A DNA stretch of 64,000 bases from Roseiarcus sp963798015. Its GTDB lineage: Bacteria; Pseudomonadota; Alphaproteobacteria; Rhizobiales; Beijerinckiaceae. The DNA lies in contig CAWCSA010000003.1 of the NCBI GenBank assembly GCA_963798015.1, forward strand, positions 248,001 to 312,000, given 5' to 3'. The position numbers and the translations under genes are program-made. The notes under the pieces were generated by a model. It was not told where the DNA came from and did not search any database. It saw only the letters and a program-made list of their open reading frames with translations. Shown here in pieces: positions 18,241 to 26,068 of this stretch (its first letter is position 1; every line of letters begins with the position of its first letter).

Positions 18241-19806
18241 ATGTTCGAGAGCCTGTCCGAAAAGCTCTCCGGCATTCTGGATAAACTCACCGGCCGCGGC
18301 GCCCTCTCCGAGGAAGACGTCAACGCCGCCATGCGTGAAGTGCGCCGTGCGCTGCTCGAGGCGGACGTCGCGCTCGACGTCGTGCGCTCGTTCGTCGACC
18401 GCACGCGCACCAAGGCGGTCGGCGCTTCTGTCATCAAATCGGTCAAGCCCGGCCAGATGGTGGTCAAGATCGTCCACGATTCGCTGGTCGAGACGCTGGG
18501 CACGGAATCGCAGGCGATCGATCTCAACGCGCCGGCTCCCGTGGCGATCATGCTGGTCGGCCTGCAAGGCGCGGGCAAGACGACGACCGCGGCCAAGATC
18601 GCCAAACGCCTGACCGAGCGGGACAAGCACAAGGTGCTGATGGCGTCGCTCGACGTGAAGCGGCCCGCGGCGCAGGAGCAGCTCGCGGTGCTAGGCCAAC
18701 AGGTCGGCGTCGCGACCTTGCCGATCGTTTTCGGCGAGGATCCGGTCGCCATCGCCAAACGCGCCGAGAACGCCGCGCGCCTGCAGGGCTACGACGTCGT
18801 GATCCTCGACACCGCCGGGCGCACCCATATCGACGAGCCGCTGATGCAGGAGATGGCGGACATCCGCGACGCCGCGCGGCCGCACGAAATCCTGCTGGTG
18901 GCCGACGCCTTGACCGGCCAGGACGCCGTCAATCTGGCCAAAAACTTCAACGAGCAAGTGGGCATAACCGGCATCGTGCTGACCCGCATGGACGGCGACG
19001 GCCGCGGCGGCGCGGCTCTGTCGATGCGCGCAGTCACCGGCAAACCGATCAAGCTGCTTGGCGTTGGCGAGAAGATGGATGCGATCGAGGATTTCCATCC
19101 CGCACGTCTTGCCGACCGCATCCTTGGCATGGGCGACATCGTCAGCCTGGTCGAGAAGGCGGCGCAAAATATCGACGTAGCGCAGGCGGCCAAGATGGCC
19201 GAGAAGATGCGCAAAGGCATCTTCGATCTCAACGACCTCTCGGAGCAATTGTCGCAGATCGAGAAGCTTGGCGGCATGGGCGGCATCATGGGTATGCTCC
19301 CCGGCGTCGCCAAGATGAAGGACCAGCTCAATTCCGCCAATCTCGACGACAAGTTTGTCAAGCGCCAGCGCGCGATCATCTCGTCGATGACGCCGCAGGA
19401 GCGCCGCAACCCCGACCTCCTCAAGGCCTCGCGCAAGAAGCGCATCGCGGCGGGTTCGGGCGTCACGGTCGAATATGTCAACCGGCTGCTGAAGCAGCAC
19501 CGCCAGATGGCCGACATGATGAAGGCGATGGGTGGCGGGGGCGCCAAGCGCGGCATGATGGGCAAGCTCGGGCAGATGATGGGCCTCGGCGGGGGCATGC
19601 CGGTGCCGTCGCCCGAACAGATCGAAGCGATGCAGAAGCAGCTGGGCGGGGCCGGTCTTCCGGGAGCGCCTTCGGGGCCGCCTGGCATTCCCGCCGCCCC
19701 GCCGCCCGGCGCCTTCAACTTACCCACTCAGTTCCCCGGTCTCGGCGGCGGCCCGAAGCTGCCAGGCCTCGGCGGCGGCTTCAACCCATTCGGCAAGAAG
19801 AAATAA
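18241..19806 (+). CDS. ffh: Signal recognition particle protein (SRP54 homologue)
   Basis: GTPase that binds 4.5S RNA and signal sequences of nascent inner-membrane proteins and delivers ribosomes to FtsY. The 521 residues show the helical N domain (MFESLSEKLSGILDKLTGRG), the G domain with P-loop GLQGAGKTTTAAKIAKRL (about residues 107-124), DVKRPAAQEQL, DTAGR and TRMDGDGRGGAAL, and the methionine-rich M domain (MGGIMGMLPGVAKMK, then SGVTVEYVNRLLKQHRQMADMM). The C-terminus is a long Gly/Pro/Met tail ending FGKKK, as is common in alphaproteobacteria. It starts the ffh-rpsP-rimM-trmD operon. Confidence 0.97.
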   Translation: MFESLSEKLSGILDKLTGRGALSEEDVNAAMREVRRALLEADVALDVVRSFVDRTRTKAVGASVIKSVKPGQMVVKIVHDSLVETLGTESQAIDLNAPAPVAIMLVGLQGAGKTTTAAKIAKRLTERDKHKVLMASLDVKRPAAQEQLAVLGQQVGVATLPIVFGEDPVAIAKRAENAARLQGYDVVILDTAGRTHIDEPLMQEMADIRDAARPHEILLVADALTGQDAVNLAKNFNEQVGITGIVLTRMDGDGRGGAALSMRAVTGKPIKLLGVGEKMDAIEDFHPARLADRILGMGDIVSLVEKAAQNIDVAQAAKMAEKMRKGIFDLNDLSEQLSQIEKLGGMGGIMGMLPGVAKMKDQLNSANLDDKFVKRQRAIISSMTPQERRNPDLLKASRKKRIAAGSGVTVEYVNRLLKQHRQMADMMKAMGGGGAKRGMMGKLGQMMGLGGGMPVPSPEQIEAMQKQLGGAGLPGAPSGPPGIPAAPPPGAFNLPTQFPGLGGGPKLPGLGGGFNPFGKKK

Positions 19807-19842
19807 CCTCAACAACTCATCTGATCTGAAAGGAAAACACCA

Positions 19843-20205
19843 ATGTCAGTGAAAATCCGCCTCTCCCGCGGCGGCACGAAGAAGCGCCCCTTCTATCGCA
19901 TCGTGGTCGCCGACGCCCGCATGCCGCGCGACGGCCGATTTGTCGAAAAGATCGGCACCTTCGATCCCCTGAAGGCCAAGGACGACGCCAGCCGAGTCGT
20001 GCTTGATCAGGAGAAGGCCAAGGCCTGGCTCGCCAAGGGCGCGCAGCCGACCGACCGCGTGTTGCGTCTGCTCGACGGCCTCGGCCTCGCCAAGCGCGAA
20101 GCCCACAACAACCCGCAGAAGGCGCTGCCGAAGAAGAAGGCGCAGGAGCGCGCCGCCGCTGCTGCCGCGGCAGCAGAAAAGGCCGCGGCGGCTCCCGCAG
20201 CCTGA
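19843..20205 (+). CDS. rpsP: 30S ribosomal protein S16
   Basis: Small-subunit protein bound to 16S rRNA. The conserved opening MSVKIRLSRGGTKKRPFYRI, then VVADARMPRDGRFVEKIGTFDP, is unmistakable. At 120 residues it is longer than the E. coli protein (82) because of a Lys- and Ala-rich C-terminal extension, as in other Rhizobiales. A good ribosome-binding site (AAAGGAAAA) precedes ATG 19843. It lies between ffh and rimM, the usual order. Confidence 0.97.
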   Translation: MSVKIRLSRGGTKKRPFYRIVVADARMPRDGRFVEKIGTFDPLKAKDDASRVVLDQEKAKAWLAKGAQPTDRVLRLLDGLGLAKREAHNNPQKALPKKKAQERAAAAAAAAEKAAAAPAA

Positions 20206-20220
20206 ACGCGCTAACCCAAC

Positions 20221-20748
20221 TTGCGCGCGCCCGATCGCCTCATTCTGATGGGCGTATTCGGCGCGCCGCAGGGGGTACGCGGGGAAATTCGCGTCAAATC
20301 GCTGACTGGCGAACCGCGCGCCATCGGCGCCTATGGGCCGGTGACCAACAAGGGCCGGACGCGATCGTTCGCGTTCGAATCCCTGCGCCCACTCAAAGAC
20401 GACATGCTGGTGGCGCGGGTCGCCGGCATTTCGACTCGCGACGCGGCTGAGGCCTTGAAGGGCGTGGAAATCTTCGCCCGTCGTGACCAGTTGCCGTCGC
20501 CCAACGAGGACGAATTCTACTACGACGACCTGGTCGGGCTGGAGGCGGTCGACGCGGCAGGAGGGCGCATCGGCCGCGTCGTGTCGCTCACGAACCATGG
20601 CGCCGGCGACGTTCTCGAGATCGCCCCGGTCGGCGGGGGTGAAACTCTGCTTCTGCCGTTCACAAAGGAGGTCGCGCCGCTCGTCGATTTCGACGGCGGC
20701 CGGATCGTCATCGAACCTCCGCGCGAAGTCGAGGACGAATTGCTTTAA
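20221..20748 (+). CDS. rimM: 16S rRNA processing/maturation factor RimM
   Basis: Assembly factor that binds S19 and the 16S rRNA head. The 175 residues contain the N-terminal domain start DRLILMGVFGAPQGVRGEIRV and the PRC-barrel domain with EDEFYYDDLVGLEAVDAAG and a late PLVDFDGGRIVIEPP. TTG 20221 is used; ATG 20248 would cut into the conserved first strand. In most bacteria rimM is followed directly by trmD, but here a Rieske gene and a toxin-antitoxin remnant intervene (1.4 kb). Confidence 0.95.
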   Translation: MRAPDRLILMGVFGAPQGVRGEIRVKSLTGEPRAIGAYGPVTNKGRTRSFAFESLRPLKDDMLVARVAGISTRDAAEALKGVEIFARRDQLPSPNEDEFYYDDLVGLEAVDAAGGRIGRVVSLTNHGAGDVLEIAPVGGGETLLLPFTKEVAPLVDFDGGRIVIEPPREVEDELL

Positions 20749-20864
20749 AGCCGCGGAGCGGTTGCTAAGGGCGCGGGGCGCGGATACACAGCTTGCGGCG
20801 CATGCTTCATCCGGCGCCGTGACTGGGATCCCAAGGCCCGTTTGTTCGTTTGGAGACGTGCTGC

Positions 20865-21521
20865 ATGACGATGAGTTCCGAGACGGCCTCAGAAGGCCAT
20901 GGGGCCCCCTCGGTTACGAAGCGGGATTTCCTGTTTCTGGCGACTGGATCGCTAGCAACGGTCGGCGTCGCGGCAACCCTCTGGCCGTTCATCGCCCAGA
21001 TGAATCCGGACGCCGCCACCATCGCTGCAGCCGGTCCGGTCGATATCGACATCGGCCAGCTCCAGCCGGGCCAGCGGGTGGTCGCTTTGTGGGCGTCGCG
21101 ACCGGTGTTCGTCGTCAAACGCGCCCAGCCGGCGCTTGATGAGCTGAAGAATCCGAAGCTCCTTTCTCAGTTGCGCGATCCGGACTCTGCGCAAATGCAG
21201 CAGCCGACTTATGCAGCCAACTGGAGCCGGTCCGTTAAGCCCGAGATTCTCGTGCTGGTTGGGGTCTGCACGCACCTTGGCTGCATTCCGCTATTCGATC
21301 CGGACCCGAGCAAGACGGATCCAGCGCCCGATTGGCCAGGCGGCTTCTTCTGCCCGTGTCACGGCTCGAAGTACGATCTTGCCGGCCGCGTGTTTCAGGG
21401 CGTTCCGGCACCCTATAACTTGCCGGTGCCGCCCTACCATTTCCCGGACGACAAGACCGTGCGGGTCGGCCAGAATCCGCCGGGCGCGACTTTCGATTTC
21501 AACTCGATCATGCAGGTGTGA
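20865..21521 (+). CDS. petA: Ubiquinol-cytochrome c reductase iron-sulfur (Rieske) subunit
   Basis: Rieske protein of the bc1 complex, passing electrons from ubiquinol to cytochrome c1. The leader and anchor follow the usual pattern (SVTKRDFLFLATGSLATVGVAATLWPF, residues about 17-43). The two cluster-binding boxes are VGVCTHLGCIPL and GGFFCPCHGSKYD, with the two His and four Cys residues expected. ATG 20865 has GGAG 11 bases upstream; ATG 20871 is also possible. The partner genes for cytochrome b and c1 are not adjacent: the next genes are an antitoxin and trmD. Either petBC lie elsewhere, or this is an extra Rieske copy. Confidence 0.93.
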   Translation: MTMSSETASEGHGAPSVTKRDFLFLATGSLATVGVAATLWPFIAQMNPDAATIAAAGPVDIDIGQLQPGQRVVALWASRPVFVVKRAQPALDELKNPKLLSQLRDPDSAQMQQPTYAANWSRSVKPEILVLVGVCTHLGCIPLFDPDPSKTDPAPDWPGGFFCPCHGSKYDLAGRVFQGVPAPYNLPVPPYHFPDDKTVRVGQNPPGATFDFNSIMQV

Positions 21522-21555
21522 CAGAGGTCGAGGCTCGAGATAAGGACATTGACGC

Positions 21556-21828
21556 GTGGCGAACGCGGCACTGATCGTTTACCTCAACAAAGCTGACGGT
21601 GAGCGCCTTGAAGCGCTCGCGGAGGCCACCGGACGCAGCGAGTCCTTGTTGGCCGCGGAAGCGGTGTCGGAATACCTCGCCCTTCAAGAGTGGCAGGTCT
21701 CCGCGACAAGGGAGGCGATTGTATCGCTGGACCACGAAGGGGGAATCGCGCACGCCGCGGTGCGCAATTGGGTCGAGTCCTGGGACACAGACGATGAGCT
21801 TGATCCGCCGAAGCCCAGCCGGGCGTGA
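21556..21828 (+). CDS. ParD/RelB-like antitoxin (ribbon-helix-helix)
   Basis: 90-residue protein with an N-terminal ribbon-helix-helix pattern: ALIVYLNKADGERLEALAEATGRS followed by LLAAEAVSEYLALQEW, as in CopG/ParD-type DNA-binding antitoxins. The C-terminal part (IVSLDHEGGIAHAAVRNWVESW) is the kind of segment that binds a ParE toxin. GTG 21556 follows AAGGA. Its stop overlaps the GTG of the toxin gene, the classic coupled arrangement. Since the toxin frame is broken, the antitoxin may persist only as a repressor or relic. Confidence 0.82.
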   Translation: MANAALIVYLNKADGERLEALAEATGRSESLLAAEAVSEYLALQEWQVSATREAIVSLDHEGGIAHAAVRNWVESWDTDDELDPPKPSRA

Positions 21829-22111
21829 GGATTGTCTGGTCGGCGGAATCCGCAGAAGATCCGATGGCGGTTCGCGCGCTCATTGCCGCGGACAGCCCTG
21901 GCGCTGCAAAGAGGGTGGTTCGTCGCATCACCAGATGGTCGAAACGCTGCTGCCGCAAAACCCTGAAATTGGACGTCGCGGAAGAACGCCAGGAACGCGA
22001 GAATTGGTCATCGCGCACACGTCGTTTCTCGTCGCATATCGCGTTCACACTGAAGCGGTCGAAATCCTGCGCGTTCTCCACGGCGCGCAGCGCTGGCCTG
22101 ATCGGCTATAG
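21825..22111 (+). pseudogene. ParE/RelE-like toxin, frameshifted
   Basis: The first 36 codons give MRIVWSAESAEDPMAVRALI, then RRIT, the start of a ParE-fold toxin. From about 21934 the family sequence resumes in the next frame as MVETLLPQNPEIGRRGRTPG, then RELVIAHTSFLVAYRV and ILRVLHGAQRWP, typical of the toxin C-terminus. A single missing base in the run reading ATCACCAGATGG (around 21932-21936) explains the shift. With the base restored, the protein would be about 95 residues. As written the toxin is inactive; a sequencing error is the main alternative. Confidence 0.85.
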
Positions 22112-22139
22112 ATCGCGCTCGCCAATCTCTGGTCGCCCG

Positions 22140-22820
22140 ATGTTCGCCTGCACAGTCCTGACCCTTTTTCCCGCCATGTTCCCGGGGCCGCTTGGCTTAT
22201 CGCTGGCCGGCGACGCGCTCGCGCGCGGTTTGTGGTCGCTGGATGCGCGCGAGATTCGCGAGCACGGGCTCGGCCGCCACCGGGCGGTCGACGACACGCC
22301 GGCCGGCGGCGGTCCTGGCATGGTGATGCGGGCCGATGTCCTCGCCGCGAGCCTCGATGCGGCGGCCGCGCCGGATGACCCGAGGCCGCGCGTGATCATG
22401 AGCCCGCGCGGCGAGCCCTTCCGCCAGGCGCGAGCTCGCGAATGGGCGGCGGGCCCAGGGCTAATCATTCTCTGTCCGCGCTTCGAGGGCGTCGATGAGC
22501 GCGTGATCGACGCGCGCGGCCTCATCGAAGTGTCAATCGGGGATTACGTGCTTTCGGGCGGCGAAATTGCCGCCCTCGCGATTGTCGACGCCTGCGTGCG
22601 GCTCATTCCCGGCGTGATGGGCAAGGAGGAATCGGGCGCAGAGGAGAGCTTCGAGCGCGGGCTGCTCGAATATCCGCATTATACCCGTCCGCGCGAATGG
22701 GAGGGGCGCGCAATTCCCGACGTGCTGCTCTCCGGCGACCACGGGAAGATCGCTACCTGGCGACGCGCGGAAGCCGAGCGCATCACGCGGGAAAGACGCT
22801 CGGACTTGACCGAGCGCTAG
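22140..22820 (+). CDS. trmD: tRNA (guanine-N1)-methyltransferase
   Basis: Methylates G37 of tRNAs reading CNN codons, preventing frameshifting; SAM-dependent, homodimeric. The 226 residues have the SPOUT trefoil-knot signatures: TLFPAMFPGPLGLSLAG at the N-terminus, DDTPAGGGPGMVM, ILCPRFEGVDERV, EVSIGDYVLSGGEIAAL (the knot and SAM pocket) and LLEYPHYTRP. ATG 22140 is taken as start because the family begins with this strand; the frame is open further upstream through the toxin region. Normally next to rimM and followed by rplS; here the ATPase-cyclase gene follows and rplS is not seen. Confidence 0.96.
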   Translation: MFACTVLTLFPAMFPGPLGLSLAGDALARGLWSLDAREIREHGLGRHRAVDDTPAGGGPGMVMRADVLAASLDAAAAPDDPRPRVIMSPRGEPFRQARAREWAAGPGLIILCPRFEGVDERVIDARGLIEVSIGDYVLSGGEIAALAIVDACVRLIPGVMGKEESGAEESFERGLLEYPHYTRPREWEGRAIPDVLLSGDHGKIATWRRAEAERITRERRSDLTER

Positions 22821-22920
22821 GGTCGCCCGATTCGACTGGTTATAGATCTGTTCTCGGTAATCGCTGGATTTCTTAAAGGCCGCGCGCTTTGCGGCAAAAC
22901 ACAATTTTTTGGAGGCCGGA

Positions 22921-25059
22921 ATGCCGGCATGGGTTGAAGACGCGCAACAGCTGACCGAGCTCAGAGACTTAAGCAGTTCTCAGAGCTCGGTATTGCTTCG
23001 GACGACGGAAGTCGAAGAGTTCCTGTCCAACCTCAATCTGTCTTCTCACGCCCTGGTGGCGCCCAAGGGATTTGGGAAGACCCTGGTTCTCAAACTCAAG
23101 CGTATTTCATTGCAGGAGAACGACTATCGCTGCTTTCCATTCTCGCCAATTGTCGATCGCCCGAGCAACAAACCGCCGATCCTGCCGAATGAAATCATCA
23201 ACGTCCTGGAGAGCAGCGACAATTGGGAGACCCTGTGGAATCTCGCCTTCTCGATATGCCTGATCAAAGGGTTCCAGGACGATCGCGACGTTCACCAGCA
23301 GCTCACCGACTTGCTGAAGTCCGAGGATTTGCCGCCGACCTTGCTGAACATCCTGACCCATCCGCATATCACGAGGCCGTTCGACATCCTGCACGATTGC
23401 CTGGCGGCACAGCGCAACGAGTTATTTGCGATCATGCGCGCGGCGCAGCAGGTCACGCGCATCTTCGCCACGATACATAAGCAAGCGGGGATATTCGTCG
23501 ACAACATCGACGAATACCTCATCCACTACATCAATTTCTCTTATCTCCGCCGCAACGAGGTCCACGAACGGTTTGTCCGCATCTGGCACGCCGGTCAGAT
23601 CGGCGCCTGGCTCGCCCTGAGACGCCTGCACGGGATCAATCCCCATGTGCGAATATTCGTTTCGATCAGAAAGGAAGCGTATCAGCACGCCGCCCAGAAC
23701 GAGCCGCAATTCTCCAACTTGAGGTCGTTCCGCAGAGAGCTGCGCTACAGAATCGAGGACATCAAACAAATCATCGAAAACAACATCGCCATCGCTTCAA
23801 AGAGCGATCTGGTCGACAGGAGCAGTGAAGATCCCCTGTTGCGTTTTCTTGGGCCGAAGAATGAGTTCGTTTCCAACGCGGGAACTGCACGGCAGGAGCG
23901 CGCGATCGATTATTGGACTCGCCACTGCTCGCTGAGGCCGCGCGACGCGATCGTCATCGGCAAGGAAATCAGCCTGATTGGCGTCAAGAGAAGAAGTCAG
24001 CAGGAAATTCGCAACGCGATCAACTCCGCTGCCGCGGAGAGAGTTGAAACGCTCTTCAATGAGGTCGCCCCATTCTTCAGCGGATTATATCCGGAAATCT
24101 TCCCCCAGGTCATCAAATCCAACGTGCTGACGTATGACGAGGTCGTCGAAGCGTCTACCGCCTATGCAGACATCGCCGCGAGGCAATACGAGATCGAAAC
24201 CGAGGCCGCGCGGCATCCTTTCTGCGCCCTCTATGCATTGGGGCTGGTCGGAATTGTGCAACAGAGCCGGGACGATCCCGCTCGGCTCGTGCAAAAGTTC
24301 GCCCCCGTCGGCGACATCGCTTTTGGCAAAATCCATGTCTTGCCGCACGCCGAGACCTACCTGATTCATCCGTCGCTCAGCGATTTCATCACTCGCCGAA
24401 ACGTTGGGTTTCTTAAGGAGCTGAATAGGCACAACGTCATCGGCGATGAGCTCGAATGGAGGCCCGAAGAAAGCATCCGATTTGTCGCCGTTGGCGATAT
24501 TCGCGGCTACAGGGAAAATGTCGTCCAGATTCCCGGAAAGTCGCAGACCTTCGACAAATACTGGCGCGATTTGTTCCGGCAGTTCACGCGCGATTTGGAC
24601 TACGCGACTACGTCCGCCGGCGACCATCTGGTTTTGGCTGATAGAACCCCCGGCCGGCTGTTGCGCGCGGCGCGCGGGCTCAGCGCCCAACTTTTGACCT
24701 CCGGATACAATCTGCAGATCAGAATGGGCGCGCATAGCGGATTCTGGAAACTCAATCCCGCTTCGGAAGGCGCGCCGCACCCCGAAATTTCCGACATCGT
24801 CGTTGTCGCTGCACGTATCGAGCCGCTCGCCAAGCCGGGCGATATTCTGCTCACTCAGCAATTCGTCGATGACGCGCAACGGTACGGGTACCGCTTCGAA
24901 GAGGAAGGTTTCTCGCTCGTCACCGACCAATATGTCGGCGCCCAACGCTACCAGGCTGGCGCCGGCGTCTTGATATCGAAAGACAGCGAGACTGCCCAGC
25001 ACATTCCGATCTATCTCTTCGGAAGCGCCAACGAGGTGAAAGCCAGCTCCAGTCTATAG
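22921..25059 (+). CDS. P-loop ATPase fused to class III nucleotide-cyclase homology domain
   Basis: 712 residues. The N-terminal half carries a variant Walker A, APKGFGKT (residues 47-54, Ala replacing the first Gly), a Walker B-like GIFVDNIDEY (190-199) and a sensor-like RIFVSIRKEAY. The C-terminal third is a class III cyclase fold: FVAVGDIRGYRE (metal Asp526), SAGDHLVLA (second metal Asp568), RMGAHSG, and SDIVVVAARIEPLAKPGDIL. The transition-state Asn of the canonical VN..AR motif is Val628, Arg632 is kept, and no adenine-specifying Lys is visible. ATG 22921 follows TTTTTTGGAGG, an excellent site. No leader or membrane segment is seen. It may be a signalling or phage-sensing protein that is regulated by nucleotide turnover; whether it makes a cyclic nucleotide is open. 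Confidence 0.7.
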   Translation: MPAWVEDAQQLTELRDLSSSQSSVLLRTTEVEEFLSNLNLSSHALVAPKGFGKTLVLKLKRISLQENDYRCFPFSPIVDRPSNKPPILPNEIINVLESSDNWETLWNLAFSICLIKGFQDDRDVHQQLTDLLKSEDLPPTLLNILTHPHITRPFDILHDCLAAQRNELFAIMRAAQQVTRIFATIHKQAGIFVDNIDEYLIHYINFSYLRRNEVHERFVRIWHAGQIGAWLALRRLHGINPHVRIFVSIRKEAYQHAAQNEPQFSNLRSFRRELRYRIEDIKQIIENNIAIASKSDLVDRSSEDPLLRFLGPKNEFVSNAGTARQERAIDYWTRHCSLRPRDAIVIGKEISLIGVKRRSQQEIRNAINSAAAERVETLFNEVAPFFSGLYPEIFPQVIKSNVLTYDEVVEASTAYADIAARQYEIETEAARHPFCALYALGLVGIVQQSRDDPARLVQKFAPVGDIAFGKIHVLPHAETYLIHPSLSDFITRRNVGFLKELNRHNVIGDELEWRPEESIRFVAVGDIRGYRENVVQIPGKSQTFDKYWRDLFRQFTRDLDYATTSAGDHLVLADRTPGRLLRAARGLSAQLLTSGYNLQIRMGAHSGFWKLNPASEGAPHPEISDIVVVAARIEPLAKPGDILLTQQFVDDAQRYGYRFEEEGFSLVTDQYVGAQRYQAGAGVLISKDSETAQHIPIYLFGSANEVKASSSL

Positions 25060-25091
25060 AGCCCGCGTAAACTTGTGCGTGGAAACGGTCC

Positions 25092-25973
25092 TCAGCGCGT
25101 GGGCACCGGGTGCTCGCCGCGATAGTCGTAGAAACCACGTTGGGTTTTCCTGCCCAGCCAGCCGGCTTCGACATATTTCACCAGAAGCGGGCAGGGGCGA
25201 TATTTGGAATCGGCCAGCCCCTCATGCAGCACCTGCATGACGGCGAGGCAAGTGTCGAGGCCGATGAAATCGGCGAGCTGCAGCGGCCCCATCGGATGAT
25301 TGGCCCCGAGCCGCATTGCGGTGTCGATCGCATCGACCGAGCCTACGCCCTCGTAGAGCGTGTAGACCGCCTCGTTGATCATAGGCAGGAGAATTCGGTT
25401 GACGATGAAGGCGGGGAAATCCTCGGACATCGTCGCCGTCTTGCCGAGCCGGGTGACAAAGGCCTTGGCGGCGTCGAATGTCTCATCCTTGGTGGCGATG
25501 CCGCGGATCAATTCGACCAGCTGCATCCGCGGCACCGGATTCATGAAATGGATGCCGATGAAGCGCTCGGGATTGGAGGTCACCGAGGCGAGGCGCGTGA
25601 TCGAGATCGAGGACGTATTGGACGCGACGATTGCGTCCGGCTTGAGAAAAGAGCGCAGCGCGATGAAAATTTTGCGCTTGACCTCTTCGTTCTCGGAGGC
25701 GGCCTCGACCACGAGATCGCAATCGCCCAGCTTGTCGAGGGTCCGCGCCACCTGAATGCGATCGAGGATCGCTTTGCGCTCCTCTTCGCCCATCTGTCCC
25801 TTGGCCACCTGGCGCGACAGATGGCCGTTGATGGTCGCCAAAGCGGCATTGATGCGCTCCTCGGCGAGGTCGGTGAGCGCGACGGTCATTCCTGCCTGAG
25901 CGGCGACCTCGGCGATGCCGGCACCCATCTGGCCAGCGCCGATGACGCCGACCGTTTCGATGTTGAATGTCAT
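25092..25973 (-). CDS. 3-hydroxybutyryl-CoA dehydrogenase
   Basis: NAD(P)-dependent interconversion of 3-hydroxyacyl-CoA and acetoacetyl-CoA. The 293 residues begin with a Rossmann fold (VGVIGAGQMGAGIAEVAAQAG), continue with DLVVEAASENEEVK and SNTSSISITRLAS, and contain the catalytic region RFIGIHFMNPVPRMQLVEL (His) and the C-terminal dimer domain (PAFIVNRILLPMINEAV, NHPMGPLQLADFIGLD). It follows etfA by 95 bases on the same strand, so etfB-etfA-hbd is likely one operon serving fatty-acid, butyrate or PHB metabolism. It ends 32 bases from the convergent ATPase-cyclase gene. Confidence 0.95.
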   Translation of the reverse strand: MTFNIETVGVIGAGQMGAGIAEVAAQAGMTVALTDLAEERINAALATINGHLSRQVAKGQMGEEERKAILDRIQVARTLDKLGDCDLVVEAASENEEVKRKIFIALRSFLKPDAIVASNTSSISITRLASVTSNPERFIGIHFMNPVPRMQLVELIRGIATKDETFDAAKAFVTRLGKTATMSEDFPAFIVNRILLPMINEAVYTLYEGVGSVDAIDTAMRLGANHPMGPLQLADFIGLDTCLAVMQVLHEGLADSKYRPCPLLVKYVEAGWLGRKTQRGFYDYRGEHPVPTR

Positions 25974-26068
25974 TTTTCTTTCCAGCGAATAGTCTGCGCC
26001 GCGTCCCGATCATAGACGAGCGGCCAAAAGCGTCCAGTCGGACGCTGGGCTTTTCGCATGGCCGGGGC

